Shown: positions 22,624 to 33,207 of the stretch, in pieces
Layout: each line of letters starts with the position of its first letter
Position numbering within the stretch: position 1 is the stretch's first letter
Assembly: GCA_027422505.1 (NCBI GenBank)
Contig: JAPQWV010000126.1
Coordinates: forward strand, 785,001-849,000
Length of the DNA: 64,000 nucleotides
Direction: 5' to 3'
Origin: Craterostigma plantagineum
Lineage: Eukaryota; Streptophyta; Magnoliopsida; Lamiales; Linderniaceae
Notes under the pieces: generated by a model
The model's input: only the letters and a program-made list of their open reading frames with translations
What the model was told of the DNA's origin: nothing
The model's database searches: none
Program-made: the position numbers and the translations under genes

Positions 22624-24158
22624 CTAGTCAATCTTAGTCTCTGCTTTCTCATTAGCCACTTCTTCATGGCTTTGTTTACGAGCATCAGGTTTGGAGAGAC
22701 TCGATTTAGAGTCATCTACAGTTTGATCTTTGTGACTAGTTCCAGCTTGAACATCGATTGCAGCAGCCTCATCAGTGACAGCAGCAGTAGCATTGGAATC
22801 GCCGGAGATTTCAATCATGTTTGGAGTTGTGGGATGTCCCAGATTTGCAGCAGATTCAAGCTCATTATACTTAGATATGATTACCTGGAGTTCATCGTGG
22901 AGATTGAGAGCATCAAATAGCATTACTTCGTCGTCAGATGTGGTCTCTATGATTCTCTGAACAATAGGTAACGAGTCCTCGCACTTTGTCAACATGCTTG
23001 TAGTCAGATCATCCTGTGATTGAAAGGTAATGTAACTTATCGTCGAGTACTTTGGAGTAACTTTTCAATGCGATAGAAATGAAGAAGTAAAGAACTGACC
23101 TTGAGAGGCTTTGGTTCAGCATCGGAATTCAATATGCTGGAAAGGAGTTCAAGGCTATTGCGTACAGTGACAAGAAACTCCTTTTTCTCTTCGATAGAGA
23201 GGAAACCGTAGTTAACAAAAGTAGTATCTTGGTCGTTTTCGAAACCAGGGTTAGGAATAGGATATCTTTCAGGAGGCGATAACTGATGTTCATCATTGAG
23301 ATATGACATGTTCTGCGGGGAACGAAGGGTTTCTTCCGCTGCAGCTTCATAAACACCTCTTGACTTTAATTGCTGCCAATTTTGTCAAATTAGGCTTATT
23401 TCAAGGTGAAAAAGAGACACATCTCATCTACTCTACTACATGAAAGTGATTGAGTAAAAGAGCATCTCTACTTGAATTCTCTATATCAAAGGACATCAAA
23501 TCTCAACTATGAAAGGACAGAACATGTATGAATGAAATGAAGAGATGATAGTTCAATAAAGAATGATACAAACGAGGCATAACACTACTAACAGCTTGGC
23601 TACGAGACCAGGCAACGAAACATTTGAACGACTCGCTTCACGAACAACCACTACCAAGAATCCTAAGATCAAACTCACCATGTAAACCTGTCGAAAAACT
23701 GGCAAGTATTGCAACTCCTCAGACTCACCCCAACCTCGGATCATCCCCAAGGCCCTAATCTTCACCCCAGCATCCGTTCTAGAGTCATCAACCAAACCCA
23801 CCATCTCATCCAAAACCTTCTCCGACGCGATCTCCGAAAACACCTTCTCGCTATTCGACGCACACAGCTCCAGCAGCTCAAGGCTCAACCTCTGCGTCGC
23901 CTCGCTGAATTTTCCAACGGCAAGCTTTCTCTTGATGGCACGGGTAATCTCCGTGCCGTCGTACTCCCCATTCGAAATAGCGGCGCATATCCGAAGATTG
24001 AGCGACCAATTGGGTTCATTCAGCGCCTGACTCGTGGCGTCATCGACGGCTTTCGATTCAGGAGTTGGGGACTGAAGGAGAGACTTGAATTTGGAGGTAA
24101 TCGAGCGCGTGAAAGACGACGAGGCCTCCTTGAACTTTGAGAGATCTACTCTTTCCAT
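22624..24158 (-). CDS. TOM1-like (TOL) VHS/GAT-domain ubiquitin adaptor
   Basis: Exons 24158-23679, 23372-23100 and 23013-22624, all phase 0, give 380 residues. A VHS domain occupies about residues 45-160 (LNEPNWSLNLRICAAISNGE, AIKRKLAVGKF, LSLELLELCASN, then RIRALGMIRGWGE-like sequence). A GAT region follows at about 205-300 (NSLELLSSILNSD, LTKCEDSLPIVQRIIET, ALNLHDELQVIISKY). The short acidic tail lacks long Gln/Pro extensions, as in the short TOL1/TOL2 type. TOL proteins bind ubiquitinated membrane cargo and act as the plant substitute for ESCRT-0. The gene is divergent from the S26-like gene, with only 274 bp between ATGs. Confidence 0.88.
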
Positions 24159-24432
24159 GGATATTATTAGGGTTCTTCTTCTGTGTTCTTCACTTGGTCG
24201 AAATTCTGCTGAGGTGAGATGAAATGAGATTACTTAGTAAGCTTATGTTTGATTCTCGCGGTAAATTGGGATTAAAAAGGTTATATATGTAATTAGACGC
24301 TAGCGAATGTCGCACACGCGCGCAATTAGCAAAAAGAAAAATGATATTGTTATGCATTTTCCCAACCCTTTTAAGGAAGCGAAGGGCCTCAAAATAGCAA
24401 AAGAACGGCACAAAATCCCTCTCTACACTACA

Positions 24433-25985
24433 ATGGTGGCACTGTCGACGTGGCTTCGCTATATGAGGAGCAAGGTCGAATACTCAGCTGATCTTCTTCT
24501 TCGCACGGTAATTCATTTTCTACTTCACTTTTTATCACTAGTAATTGGCATATTGCCTACATTCTTGTGATCATTTGTTGATATTGAGCTGGGTTTCTCA
24601 TTGTTTTCCTATCTTGGATATGGTTTTCGATGTTCTTATTGGGGTTTTTCCCTTTATTGGTCTTTCGTATATTTGCAGTAGTCTTTCGTTTTCTTGGCAC
24701 TTTTTATGGGGGTTTATGGTTGTTTCATCTTTCAATTGCATTTTTCTGTCTTCGTCATACCAATTTTTGACGGTATCCTATTCCCGTTCGGCGTAAGCTA
24801 TTACACAGTTTGCTATGTTGTCTTATAATCATCTTTTGAAATGAAATGGTTGTCTGCTTGTATATGGTGCCATCGCAGACCTATGAACAAGGACAAGTTT
24901 CACATTCTCAACTGATTGGTAGCATATGGAAGAATCTTGTCCAAGGAAGGACTGGAAGGTTGACATTCTTGCATTGGAACAAAGGAGAAGAGATGTCCCC
25001 ATTGACTGGGACACGGGGTGGGACTCTTCTTGTTCGTAAAATCCCACTAGCTGATCCAACGTATGCATCTCTATCACGCCAAAAAAAAAAAAGCAAACAT
25101 ATTTAATAGCTATGTTGATTGTTTCACTCCGAAGTAGTCTAATGTGATGATTTTGATTGAAATTTTATTGCCAGATTTTCTTCATATTGGAGATTTTCTC
25201 TATGTCTCTGGTCATGTTTCTGAGAAACTGATAACAGGCCCTTTCTTTTTTGTAGGAGAGTTCATGTAGGAGACGTGGTTGTTGTGAAAGACCCTTCAGA
25301 CCCGGCAAACTATTTGGTCCGAAGATTAGCTGCCATTGAAGGTGATGAGATGGCATCCACTGATGAAAAAGATACGCCTTTTATCCTAGAAGAGGATGAG
25401 TGCTGGGTATTAGCAGATAACAAAGATCTTAAACCCAAGGTATAGTACTGTTCTTTGTGCTAAAAAAATTTTTCGTCTACAAATAATGATGCTGGAGCCT
25501 TCTTTTTCTACATGTTTCGGCTGCCCTGTTCGTTGATATATATTAGAATGATAATAAGATAATCAAGGGATCAAATATTGACCTTTTATGTACTTTCAAG
25601 GTTCTTTCTTGGCTTCAGCTACAATTAAACAACACTTTAATATCAGATATCTCATTACAATAATAGGGGGCAGATTCATCATGCCTTTTTTCTTTTACTG
25701 ATGAAGATTTTATTGCTGCAGGAAGCGTACGACAGTCGAACTTTTGGTCCTTTAACTATGATGGATATCACGGGCAGGGCTATCTACTGCCTTAGAAATG
25801 CTGTTGATCATGGACCTGTGGATAATAGGTAATTGGGTTGTTTCTACGATGAAACTATGGAATTCATTCAATCTGATTATGTTCCTTCACGTTTATTTTT
25901 CAGTGAATTCAGCACAGTGCAAGATTCACCCGTTCTTGAGGTCGAACTCGACGTTGATGAGATGGTCCAAAATCACAAACCATAG
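24433..25985 (+). CDS. IMP/S26-like protease-fold protein, probably non-catalytic
   Basis: Exons 24433-24507, 24879-25060, 25256-25439, 25722-25828 and 25904-25985 give 209 residues. The start MVALSTWLRYMRSKVEY matches the conserved start of the plant family that includes Arabidopsis At2g31140 and At1g06200; upstream in-frame ATGs exist from 24316 but are not conserved. The peptidase S24/S26 fold is recognisable: box B-like GEEMSP at residues 61-66, box C-like GDVVVVKDP, box D-like YLVRRLAAIEGDEM, box E-like LADNKDLKPKEAYDSRTFG. The catalytic Ser of G-x-S-M-x-P is Glu63, and the catalytic Lys of the K-R pair is Arg108. A mitochondrial location is inferred from relatives. Confidence 0.88.
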
Positions 25986-26543
25986 ACTGTTTTCAGAGCT
26001 CTCCCATCCATCTACCATTCTGTCTGATTCAGTATCCATGTGGAAGAACCATTGTCAAATCTTGGTCACAAGAAAAAAAAAATATACTACTGGTGAATCT
26101 TTCTATGAAACATTCTAGTACAAGGAAGATAGTGTATGGCTGAATACTCTTGTCTTGAACACAGAGGGTTTCAAACGTTGCTAATTCACACGGCACCCAT
26201 TCCGATGTTTGAGTCTAGGTGTGATCATACGATGCTTTTCTGTACTGCTTTGCTATTCCATTTAGCATCTGTGGTCAATATTATTCATTTGATAACACTT
26301 TTGGATGGATATTCTGAGCAGAGAAGAACCCATTTTCATAGCTACAATAGTTTCTAAATTTCAAGTTTTTTGGTCAAAGAATAATCTGAATATTTCTCGC
26401 GCAAAAACACAAACTGCGACACAGTTCAATCTATACGGCAAACGACTAACGGTAAGTCGGGTTTTGAGTAAAAATCAGCAGCAGGCAAGATCTGATACAT
26501 AACTGAGAGTAAGAATCAGCAGAAAACAGTGTCTTCAATGGCC
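25986..26543. other. 3' flank between convergent S26-like and FRIGIDA-like genes
   Basis: No coding region recognised; probably 3' UTRs of both genes. Confidence 0.45.
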
Positions 26544-26649
26544 TCATTCTTCAGCACATTCCTTTATTAATGGTGGCTCATCAGTATTTGGCTTGTGCTG
26601 CTTCGGAGGGTTGCTGTCGCTAACTACAGAATCTGCAGCCATTTGTTTC

Positions 26650-26704
<55 letters not shown>

Positions 26705-28246
26705 CCCTTTGATCAGATGATTTTTCCACCGCAGAAATCGATTGAGTCGTCGTTCTTGGAGCTCGAACGTCTTCTAGTTCCTTCTTCCCCGACGATTGTT
26801 TCTTCTCTTTGATCAAGTTTTGCCTGTTCCTTGTTATTCGCCTTATATGCTTTGTAAGAGCCAACGTCGAGTATTCGAATTGAAGACCGTATTTCTTGAT
26901 GTGTTTAATGGCTTTGTTTAGATCTGCTATCTCTCCATTCATGGCCTTCACCTGATATATATACGTAGATAAGATATTATACGAACGGTCAGTGCTTATA
27001 TATATTTATACGGAGAAGAAAAGAAAAAGCGACACGTACTTGAACCTCACACGAGCTTTTCCCATGTTTGGCCTTCTCCTTCGCCAACTTATTCGAATGC
27101 CTTACGAATTGATTGAGCACAGTCGACTGAGGAAACTCGTGCTGAAGCTGGCATTCGTGGATGTAAGTGCTTGCGAGGAGATACTCGTTCTTCTTCATAA
27201 GATTTCGTATAAACCCTAGGTTTTCGATTTACCTCAAAATTTGTATCAGTTTCCAACCTTAATAATGTTATTATAACAATGTCACGCAAGAAAAATTTAC
27301 CGTATACAGTCTCTGACGAACCGAGCTTGCGAGAAAGCTCGAGGGCTTCTCTACGAAGGGAAAGTTTCTTCAGATAAGCCAAGAGCTCTTCTTCGTTAAG
27401 ACAAAGGGGAAGATCGTAAATAGCCAAGAACATCAAGAAACCGAGCGTCATCGATTCGCTTGCTTCGAATGTCTTCATCTTCGAACTCCACTCCACTGCA
27501 AGGTCTTTGGCTGCTTCTCTAACGCAAGATTCGATTTTCGGGGATCGATGGTATAAATGGTATAGCATTAGAGCGTATTTTCCCCACTTGTCGATCTCAG
27601 CGTCGACTTTTTCCAGGTAATCGTAGCTGTGAAGCTTCTGCAAAGCTTCTAAAGCAGACTTCGCTGCATCTGATGAGAGCCAAAGAATCTTGAATATCTC
27701 CTCGCACGATAAATCAAAGCTTCCTTCATTTTTCGTTACACGCTGCTGCCCAAGACGAAGATCATCAGGTTTTCCATTCGATTCGAACCCTAAAAGACCT
27801 CCACCGCCATGTGAATCCCTTAGTTTTCGCCAGTCGAAAAAATCCCTAAAAAGCGAATCCTTATTTTCCTCTTCGAATAAACTGAGTAGTTCCCTCTCCT
27901 TCTTCCCAAGATCAACCATCTGCTTATTAACTGTTTCTTGGGCTAAGTTAGCTTCTCTCAACATCGACCTCATTGATTCGACATCCTTGACGAACCCTTC
28001 TTTCATCTCTGTCAAAGAACGTTTTTTGGATATTAATTCCGTCATTCTTTCGCTGTGAGACTGCTCGGCTGACCTATCTCTCTCAGCCGCCTCTCTCAGC
28101 CTTCTCTCCGCCTCTTTTTCTCTCTCCTCGACCTCTCTCAACCGTTCCTCGAATGATCGTCCATGGAGAAGGAGAAGTTCTTCAGATTCTTTGTCGATCG
28201 CTTCAACTCCTTCAGATTTCTCCAGCGCAGCAGCAAAGACCTCCAT
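26544..28246 (-). CDS. FRIGIDA-like protein (FRL)
   Basis: Exons 28246-27301, 27215-27040 and 26951-26544 give 509 residues; the start is ATG MEVFAAALEK (the frame extends a few codons upstream without an ATG). Residues about 1-130 form a coiled coil of Glu/Arg heptads (LREVEEREKEAERRLREAAE). The central FRIGIDA domain (about 190-380) includes IFKILWLSSDAAKSALEALQ, AVEWSSKMKTFEASESMT, GFLMFLAIYDLP, and GFIRNLMKKNEYLLASTYIH. The C-terminal third has a second coiled coil, then about 18 Asn coded by an ATT repeat. FRL proteins act with FRIGIDA-type scaffolds in chromatin control of flowering genes; other members have seed or embryo roles. The subgroup is not assigned. Confidence 0.9.
26650..26704. 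repeat. (ATT)n microsatellite in the FRL coding region
   Basis: About 18 pure ATT units code for poly-Asn near the FRL C-terminus. Confidence 0.93.
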
Positions 28247-29084
28247 TGATTCGCTCGTGTCTCTCAATTATTGCCGATCATCCCTTTCCTTTTTCTCTAT
28301 ATACTATATTATGATGATCGTATGTAGATAAAAAATGTGTGTATTTCGGTGATAAATTTATACCTTGATTGATGATCGATGGAGATGGGGCGAGTTGTTG
28401 TCGTCGCGCGAGGTAAAGTTACGGTTAGGGTTTTTTCTTGCAGAAAGTGATGCAAAGTGTAAGCCGTCGACGTAGAAGAATAGGTTAAATACACACTCAA
28501 TTGTCCTCGAATTTGGGATATATCTAATATTTAGTCTCAAATCCTTGAATCAACGAGATATAGGTAATCAGTTCTTGATTTATTTTCCCTTTGTTGATAT
28601 TGATGGAATATGATGTTATTATGTCAGTGTATAATATGATGTTGATGTATACGTAATCGAAGGTCAAAGATCGAATGTCAAGTGAAAAAAGAAATGATAT
28701 AAAACAGATACATAAATTGTTTTAGCTTTTACAATATATATATTTATAATAATGGGAAAAAGGTGAAAGCCAAGACCAAGTATATTCGATTGATTTGGTC
28801 AACAAAGTTGAATTACAAGGTATCCTACTATCCATTCTTATGAAGATTTGTCCTATTCTTTACTACATCTGAAAAGTTATATTCGATTATTTGATTGTAA
28901 CGCTTACTTAATCCATGGGGACAACTGACAGCTGTCTTGATAAGTGATTTTGAGTGTTCACTTAGTTATATGGCAATCAATTATCGCCGAGCTTTGAACT
29001 CCTTTTCCTGGGTTTATGAAGCAAGTTTGTACTTTGGTTAAAATATCAATTAAAAAGGTCAATAGATATGTCAATTAGTTAGAC

Positions 29085-29123
<39 letters not shown>

Positions 29124-29228
29124 TATATATATGTATGTTTTCGATATAGGAAAACGTTGATATTACTACGTACGGAACCACGATCGATCTGTTATTGCCA
29201 TTTTATTATGCAGATTTGCTCTATATTA
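28247..29228. other. FRL leader/promoter and AT-rich spacer
   Basis: Up to about 28480 is probably the FRL leader and promoter. The rest is AT-rich with no gene, and includes an (AT)n tract at about 29088-29132. Confidence 0.45.
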
Positions 29229-29230
29229 TA

Positions 29231-29460
29231 CTCCCTCTTTCAAAATACATGCGGATATTACATGCATATTAAGAAATAAAGTAAAATCTTTATTTTACCC
29301 TTAATTAATTATGTTATCTAATTTAATTTAACAATTTCTATTAAATATAAGGGGTAAAACTGAAAATAATCAATATTGTTTAACTTGAAAACCGTAAAAC
29401 GACATGTATTTAAAAACAAAAATAAAATCTGAAACGACATCTATTATAGAACAGAGGGAG
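29231..29460. mobile_element. Stowaway-type (Tc1/Mariner) MITE, 230 bp
   Basis: Ends CTCCCTCTTTCAAAATA and its imperfect complement ACAGAGGGAG, flanked by TA on both sides. CTCCCTC(C/T) ends with a TA duplication are the Stowaway hallmark. Length is typical. Confidence 0.85.
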
Positions 29461-30296
29461 TATTAATCAAGAATTAAATTTGTTTAGTGAAATTAATAAA
29501 AGCTTCATTTAATTATTGGGGGAAAACAAGTTATCATGGTTTGGTGCCTAAGAGACAGGGACATTGAAGGCGTCCACGTTTGCTTGTTCATATATTTTGG
29601 ACAGCTTTGGCAATTCTTAATCATCTATGTCTCTACCTAAGGAATCATTTCAGTTTTTTACCTATATATTTTCTAGTTTCACTTCTCACCAATTTACTAG
29701 TGTAGGTAGCTATATCCATTTTCAAGAAGGCCCTAAAAAGGTCTAATTTCCAATATAATAATGCTAATTGGTAAGGAACGTTTCCTCTTTTGGGAGTCGT
29801 TGTCACGCCCTAGACATTACTTTAACTCTTAAAACGATATAGAATCAAATCAATCCATAATTAAAAGAAAGCATATATCTATCCATGTTAAAACTTACTC
29901 GAATTGTGGGCCAAGATGGACTCTATTTATCGACATAAAATAAAGAAATAAAACCCTTATATTTCTCAATCCAAAACTCAATCACACTCTTCCACTCTCA
30001 CAAGTCACAAGTCTCATCATCCAAGCTCTTCCTTGACTATATCCGTCCAATTATTAGAAAAAGGAAATGGCAACTTATTTCTCTTACATCAATAAAGAAA
30101 ACCATATTTCTCCTTTGCCTTTTAGCTACACATCATTACATCATAGCACTATATAAGGCCTCCTACAATCTTCCAACTTTACACTTCATACATTATCCTC
30201 AACAAATTCAACTACGAAACCCTAGAATCCATACTGAAACTTCCCCAAAATAACCCTCAAACCTTTCCTATTTCAGTCCCAAAGAATACCCTGAAC
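29461..30296. other. LSH upstream region
   Basis: No gene. A TATATAAG box at 30150-30157 and a leader of roughly 110-120 bases precede the LSH ATG. Confidence 0.5.
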
Positions 30297-30875
30297 ATGG
30301 ATCGCAACCCCTCACAGTTCCCTGAGCTCGAAATCAGTTCAAACTCAGACAACAACAACATCAGCTCAGATTCAAACACAGCATCGAACTCATCATCTGC
30401 CACCTCTAACCACCACCAAAGTCTCAGCCGTTACGAGAATCAAAAGCGCCGAGATTGGAACACTTTCTGTCAGTATCTCAGAAACCACCGACCGCCGCTG
30501 TCCCTGCCCAGGTGCAGTGGGGCCCACGTCCTGGAGTTCCTTCGTTACCTGGATCAGTTCGGAAAGACTAAGGTTCACGCCCCGATCTGCCCGTTTTTCG
30601 GACACCCAAACCCGCCCGCCCCATGTCCCTGCCCGCTCCGACAGGCTTGGGGAAGCCTCGACGCCTTGGTCGGAAGGCTCAGGGCGGCGTACGAGGAGAA
30701 CGGAGGTAAGCCTGAGACGAACCCTTTCGGAGCTAGGGCTGTTAGGCTCTACCTTCGAGAGGTGCGTGATTTGCAGTCAAAGGCGAGAGGCGTCAGCTAC
30801 GATAAGAAGAAGAGGAAGAGACCTCCGCCGCCCCCTCAGCCACCGGCGTCCGCGGCGGCTCCCGGCGATGGTTAG
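30297..30875 (+). CDS. LSH / ALOG-domain nuclear protein (LSH3/LSH4-like)
   Basis: Intronless, 192 residues. The N-terminus is Ser/Asn-rich. The ALOG domain (about residues 42-168) contains [37 protein letters not shown] and the His/Cys zinc ribbon [20 protein letters not shown], then [20 protein letters not shown] and [18 protein letters not shown] nuclear localisation signal (KKKRKR) and a Pro-rich tail follow. ALOG proteins derive from a tyrosine-recombinase DNA-binding fold and act as transcriptional regulators at organ boundaries and in meristems. Coding sequence is GC-richer than the flanks, as usual for this family. Confidence 0.95.
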   Translation: MDRNPSQFPELEISSNSDNNNISSDSNTASNSSSATSNHHQSLSRYENQKRRDWNTFCQYLRNHRPPLSLPRCSGAHVLEFLRYLDQFGKTKVHAPICPFFGHPNPPAPCPCPLRQAWGSLDALVGRLRAAYEENGGKPETNPFGARAVRLYLREVRDLQSKARGVSYDKKKRKRPPPPPQPPASAAAPGDG

Positions 30876-33207
30876 TTGGTTATAAGCAGGTGTGTGTTGC
30901 AGCTGTGAGTTGTGGACTAGGCTTATGATGATTGATGAAGTCGGTGATAAATTAAAAAATAAATAGAAAACAGTGCTTTTATTGAACTACAAGTTGCGAC
31001 GAGTCAATATTAGTTTTCAGTAATGATTAATTCTCTGAATTTAGGCAAGACACTGCCATGAGTTGAAGGATATGTCTTGGAATTAAATATATGTGGGGAT
31101 AGATTTGGTCTATATTACCCACTCGGTTAGTGATGATAGTTAGGGTTTGGATCTTTGAGGGCTTAGTTTATTTGGTTATGATAGAATATATGTTGAAATT
31201 GGAGATTTCATCTGCTGTAAGTTTGCTTCTTTTTCGCTAAGTAGAATATAGCTTATGTGATGTTTTGATTCGTCGAGGTTTGGGTTTGGCCTTGAACCTA
31301 CATCACTTTTTAACAACTGTTCTCGCAATTCTTTTTCTGCAATTTATTTTCTATACGGCCTTTTAATATATTGGTATATCTCATTATTTGAATTGGACTT
31401 AGTTTCAAGATCTCATTTTTTCCTAATCAGGTAGTAGTAAACAGTTGAATTTGTGTGACGAACAGTAACTGTTTTAAATATTGGAGTCCATATCAAGAAC
31501 ACAAGTGCCGTCACTTCAATGACGTCGGTATAGTGAAAATGATTTAGGATCCAAATAGGGTCCCTATACAGTTAATAAATGAATCAATTGTAATATGATT
31601 TAGAGACTCATCAACTTAAATCACTTGCAACTTCCAGCAGATCTAAACCGAAGGTTTTTTATACGTGTGTATGAACATTAAAATAGACTGCTTTTAGGGT
31701 TTGTCGTGATTTGAATGTCATATCATGTAAAGAATGTTACTTGTTGTGTGAAATTTCTGGTGCATATTTGATTGGAAAAGAGAAAATCTAGGTTATTCTA
31801 CAAATGATACTAAAAAATTTAAACGATTTAATGTAGTGATATATTACATCGTGTTCAAGTATGGAAATTAACTCTATAATTCACTGAACAAAATGAACGT
31901 GATGCTAACTTTAGATAAACTTTTAAATCATGGAAATTCGTTTTACTGTGAAAAAATAAAGTAAAATGATGTTACAATGTGCCAACAACATTAGTATTTC
32001 TCTCTTAACCTACTGGATAAAGAGACTGTTCTCCTACAACAGATCTATATAACTTCCGTTTATTGACCAGAAGACTATACTAGCAGTTCAATTATTTATA
32101 GTCCTGAAAAATTTAATAAGACCTAGACATAAAATATAAACACAAATCCAAGCATGCATCATGCCTCACGAGGAGTTACAGTAGTGCTTATGTAAACGTA
32201 TAATTAAATTCTCTCAGAGGGTAAAACAACAGTGAACCCTTGTGTCAAAATCACCGCCACACATTCTCTTCAAAGGATCCTTTTTATAATTTCTTCGAAT
32301 ACAATAATTATCCATCAACGGAATATAATATATGTGCACGGGTAATTGTAACATTGTAGATAGCCTATTATTTACCTATAAGGAAATTTAACGGACATGT
32401 GTGCGAAAAAGAAGAAAAAGCTTTTGGAAGACCAATACATCGATGTCACCTCACCTTATTTATTATTTGGATTTTTCTTATGGATTTTTATAGTTCAAAA
32501 TCATTCGACTCTCAATCCATCCATCTATCCATTAACCCTGAAGAAAAAGAAAACGCCTGCTCCACCCTATTTTGTTTAGGGTCAATTCGAAATCAGGCCC
32601 ATTAAGGGTTTGATTTCGAATTCAGACTCTCTTTGAGAATTTTTAGGTTAAATGACCTATTTTGTGTGGTGTAAATAAGTGGTATGAAAGATATATGAAT
32701 TGGTATAAATGATCGTTTTGTGTTACAAGGGCCTGAAATGAAAATGACCCTTTGTTTTATATACCAAACTAGCCTATATTATTTATATACAACGAAAAAT
32801 TACCTATATTTTCTTTTATAAAAAGGTGGGCATAAATGACAAATGAGAATTTGACCAGCTGCAGTAAATAACTGGAAAAAAAGAGAGTTCGTACGAGAAT
32901 CCCGCATTCAACGGTCAATCTGATTAGACGAGTGAATCCCCACGTGCGAAACTGTCGTTTATGTCGGCTACAGTACTAATATGAATCTCAGTTAAAGACA
33001 AAAATAAAATAGTAAAATAAATTATCTCCTTTTACTAGCAACATATCCTTCAACTTGACAAATCACATCACATTACCAAGCCGCCACGTGTCCCTTCGTC
33101 CCCCCTACGAAGACTCGGACTTTCTTACAGGCATCAGCAAAAGGGAAACGTAATGAGCATTACAGAAGTTCTATGCCTAATTTAATCCGTACTACGGTTT
33201 TTTTGTT
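30876..33207. other. Long intergenic region between LSH and JmjC genes
   Basis: AT-rich with no supported gene and no transposon end pair recognised. A CCACGTGT G-box occurs near 33083, on the 3' side of the JmjC gene. Confidence 0.45.
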
